Source: an uncultured Erysipelotrichaceae bacterium (GTDB lineage: Bacteria > Bacillota_I > Bacilli_A > Erysipelotrichales > Erysipelotrichaceae). Taken from it: a DNA stretch of 16,214 bases. The DNA is taken from the NCBI GenBank assembly GCA_900319505.1, contig ONOV01000092.1:1-16214 (forward strand), written 5' to 3'. A program made the position numbers and the translations under genes. Positions 14,269-16,214 of this stretch are shown here, one piece after another. The notes beneath the pieces are model-generated. The model saw only the letters and a program-made list of their open reading frames with translations. It did no database searches and was not told the DNA's origin. Positions within the stretch are counted from its first letter, which is position 1; every line of letters begins with the position of its first letter.

Positions 14269-16214
14269 TCATTCCTTCTGATCAATCCGCATCATCGCTT
14301 CATCCAGAATCGACGCAAAGTCCGCTTCTTCCGGATGTGAGACAATATATTGTGCATCTTTGCGGGCGGTCCTGACAATGGCATCATCCTGTACCGGGTT
14401 GCCGAGAATAAAATCAGGTACACCGCTCTGTCTTGTTCCAAGTATATCACCCGGACCGCGCAGGCGTAAATCTTCCCGGGCAATCTCAAAACCGTTGTCA
14501 GAGCGCACCAGCACGTTCAGTCTCTCCTGTACCGTCTCTTCCTTTGATCCGCTTAACAGCCAGCAGTGCCCCACTTCATCCCCACGCTGAATGCGGCCTC
14601 TGAGCTGATGAAGCTGGGACAGACCGAAACGATCGGCATCATAGACGATCATCCCGGTCGCATTAACTACATTCATCCCGACTTCCACAACGGTAGTGGA
14701 AACCAGGATCTGGATTTCATTCCGGGCAAAAGCCAGCATGACTTTCTGCTTTTCTTCCGACTTCATCTGCCCATGCAGCGTACCGACATGATACGGATGG
14801 AACAGCTTTGTCAGACTGGCGGTCACATCATTGACGTTGCGGGCATCATAAGCTTCATTCTTTTCCACCGCTGCACAGATCACATACAGCTGATGGCCGC
14901 TGTCCAGTAATGCTCTGACTTCCGGCAGAACCGTACGGAAGCTGTTTTCCTGAATATAGCGGGTGATCGGCTGTTTCCGCCCTGCCGGCATTGTTTCAAT
15001 GATCGAAACATCCATGTCGCCGTACAGTGTTGAGGCAAGGGTGCGGGGAATCGGGGTAGCACTCATCAGAAGAAAGTCCGTATCTCTGCCCTTTTCCCGC
15101 AGAGTGCGTCTCTGCTCTACACCGAAGCGCTGCTGTTCATCCGCAATCACAAGCCCGATCTTATGAAAGACAACATTTTCCTGCAGAAGCGAATGGGTAC
15201 CGATCAGAATATCAATTGAACCGGAAGCCGTCCGGTCAATGATATCTTCTTTTTCCTTTGCGCTTAAGCCGCTGTATAGCACGGCTGTCTTCACCCCTGT
15301 ACCTTTGAGAAGAGAAGAAACAGATTCCAGATGCTGACGTGCCAGAATTTCCGTCGGAGCAAGCAGTGCTGCCTGTTCACCCGCCAGCACACAGGCATAC
15401 ATGGCCAGCGCAGCTACCACGGTCTTACCGCATCCCACATCTCCCATCACCAGCCGGTACATGACTCTGGTACTGGTCATATCCCTGAGAATATCTTCCA
15501 GTGAAGTCTTCTGATCTTCTGACAGTGCAAAGGGAAGTGCATCAGCTGCAGCTTTGAACTTTGTTTCATCAAAGCGCTTGGGTGACTTATAGTTTCCTTC
15601 GGTTTCCTGATTGTGCATCAGCTGGATGGCCGTGAAGTAGCGCAGGAATTCTTCATATTTGATGGTACGCCTTGCCGCATTGACCTCCGCCATTGAAGAA
15701 GGCATATGGATCATGGTCAGAGCAGTGCCATGGCGCAGCAGACGATATGCACGGATATACTTCTCCGGCACGATGTCATGTACTTCATTAATGGACTGCT
15801 CAATGACTTTATGGAGTACTGTACAGAGATATTTCTGGCTGATGCCTTCTCTGGTGCTGTAGACAGGTGTAATGTCATTATGTTCTTTCAATTGCTTTGT
15901 ATCGTAGGTGAATGCGGTGACATGGTTGTGTCCGTCATAGGTGCCGGTAATGGTAACGGTCTGTCCGATGACAAGAGATCTTGTCCAGGGACGGTTGTAT
16001 ATGGTAACGCGCAGAATCTGATCATCGAGTCTGACCTCGAAAACAGATGTCAGAAAACGCCCGCGGCGGAACTGGGCAGCCGGCTTTGCGACCACAGCTT
16101 CAAAGGTGACATGTTCTTTCTGCCGCCAGGCAGAGAAAGGTATGGCGTTGAGTACATCATAGCGGATCGGATAATAAGACAGTACATCCTCCACGGTATC
16201 CAGGTGCAGTGCAT
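14269..16214 (-). CDS. recG: ATP-dependent DNA helicase RecG (5' end beyond window)
   Basis: Superfamily 2 helicase that remodels stalled forks and Holliday junctions. The frame is open to the right edge. The residues before GTG 16194 (ALHLDT, then VEDVLSYYPIRY) match the usual RecG N-terminus, so that GTG is not the start and roughly 30-40 residues are missing. Numbering from 16194: a wedge/OB domain at about 25-105, Walker A MGDVGCGKT (250-258), APTEILARQ (motif Ia, 279-287), DEQQRFGVEQR (352-362, the RecG-type DEAD box), SATPIPRTLA (378-387), VSTTVVEVGMNV (498-509) and motif VI QLHQLRGRIQRG (527-538). Almost all RecG proteins have QLRGRVGRG at the last site; the second glycine of motif VI is glutamine here. 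The C-terminus ends MRIDQKE. Stop and rnc start are seven bases apart, so the two are co-transcribed. Confidence 0.96.
   Translation of the reverse strand, partial: ALHLDTVEDVLSYYPIRYDVLNAIPFSAWRQKEHVTFEAVVAKPAAQFRRGRFLTSVFEVRLDDQILRVTIYNRPWTRSLVIGQTVTITGTYDGHNHVTAFTYDTKQLKEHNDITPVYSTREGISQKYLCTVLHKVIEQSINEVHDIVPEKYIRAYRLLRHGTALTMIHMPSSMAEVNAARRTIKYEEFLRYFTAIQLMHNQETEGNYKSPKRFDETKFKAAADALPFALSEDQKTSLEDILRDMTSTRVMYRLVMGDVGCGKTVVAALAMYACVLAGEQAALLAPTEILARQHLESVSSLLKGTGVKTAVLYSGLSAKEKEDIIDRTASGSIDILIGTHSLLQENVVFHKIGLVIADEQQRFGVEQRRTLREKGRDTDFLLMSATPIPRTLASTLYGDMDVSIIETMPAGRKQPITRYIQENSFRTVLPEVRALLDSGHQLYVICAAVEKNEAYDARNVNDVTASLTKLFHPYHVGTLHGQMKSEEKQKVMLAFARNEIQILVSTTVVEVGMNVVNATGMIVYDADRFGLSQLHQLRGRIQRGDEVGHCWLLSGSKEETVQERLNVLVRSDNGFEIAREDLRLRGPGDILGTRQSGVPDFILGNPVQDDAIVRTARKDAQYIVSHPEEADFASILDEAMMRIDQKE

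Noticed and set aside
1..16214. CRISPR arrays, tRNA or rRNA genes, IS elements, prophage or defence systems
   Set aside because: No spaced direct repeats, cloverleaf-like segments, transposase or integrase motifs were seen; almost all sequence is taken up by conserved genes and their signals.

Overview
The window looks like chromosomal housekeeping DNA from a low-to-moderate-GC Firmicute (Bacillota). The evidence is a PolC-type DNA polymerase III, a T-box leader on thrS, GGAGG-type ribosome binding sites, UGA read as stop, and Rho-independent terminators. A small TM1266-family protein, normally found in species with [FeFe]-hydrogenase, points to a fermentative anaerobe. The TGS-less threonyl-tRNA synthetase and the compact gene order would fit Erysipelotrichia or a relative, but that placement is inference.

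Layout. (1) 1-1451, minus: IMP dehydrogenase (GMP synthesis), cut by the left edge near its C-terminus. (2) 1452-1548: a 97-bp divergent promoter region. (3) 1549-3240, plus: prolyl-tRNA synthetase, ending in a terminator that faces a second terminator from the opposite strand. (4) 3325-5311, minus: a three-gene operon of TM1266-like hydrogenase-system regulator, lipoprotein substrate-binding protein and ABC permease. It has no ATPase gene and stops directly at a terminator. (5) 5447-7473, minus: thrS with its promoter, a long T-box leader and a leader terminator. (6) 7679-16214, minus: a tight run in transcription order recG (cut by the right edge), rnc, a HerA-like/DUF853 ATPase and polC, closed by a strong terminator at 7601-7631.

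The genes cover purine synthesis, two aminoacyl-tRNA synthetases, replication (PolC), fork rescue (RecG), RNA processing (RNase III) and a putative DNA-translocating ATPase. The only accessory-looking part is the TM1266/ABC operon. I found no IS element, prophage, CRISPR array, rRNA or tRNA, and no clear new system. The points most worth following up are the importer without an ATPase under a hydrogenase-linked regulator, a terminator-like hairpin placed just ahead of that operon's ribosome binding site, the placement of a HerA-like ATPase between rnc and polC, an altered RecG motif VI, and the TGS-less ThrRS.
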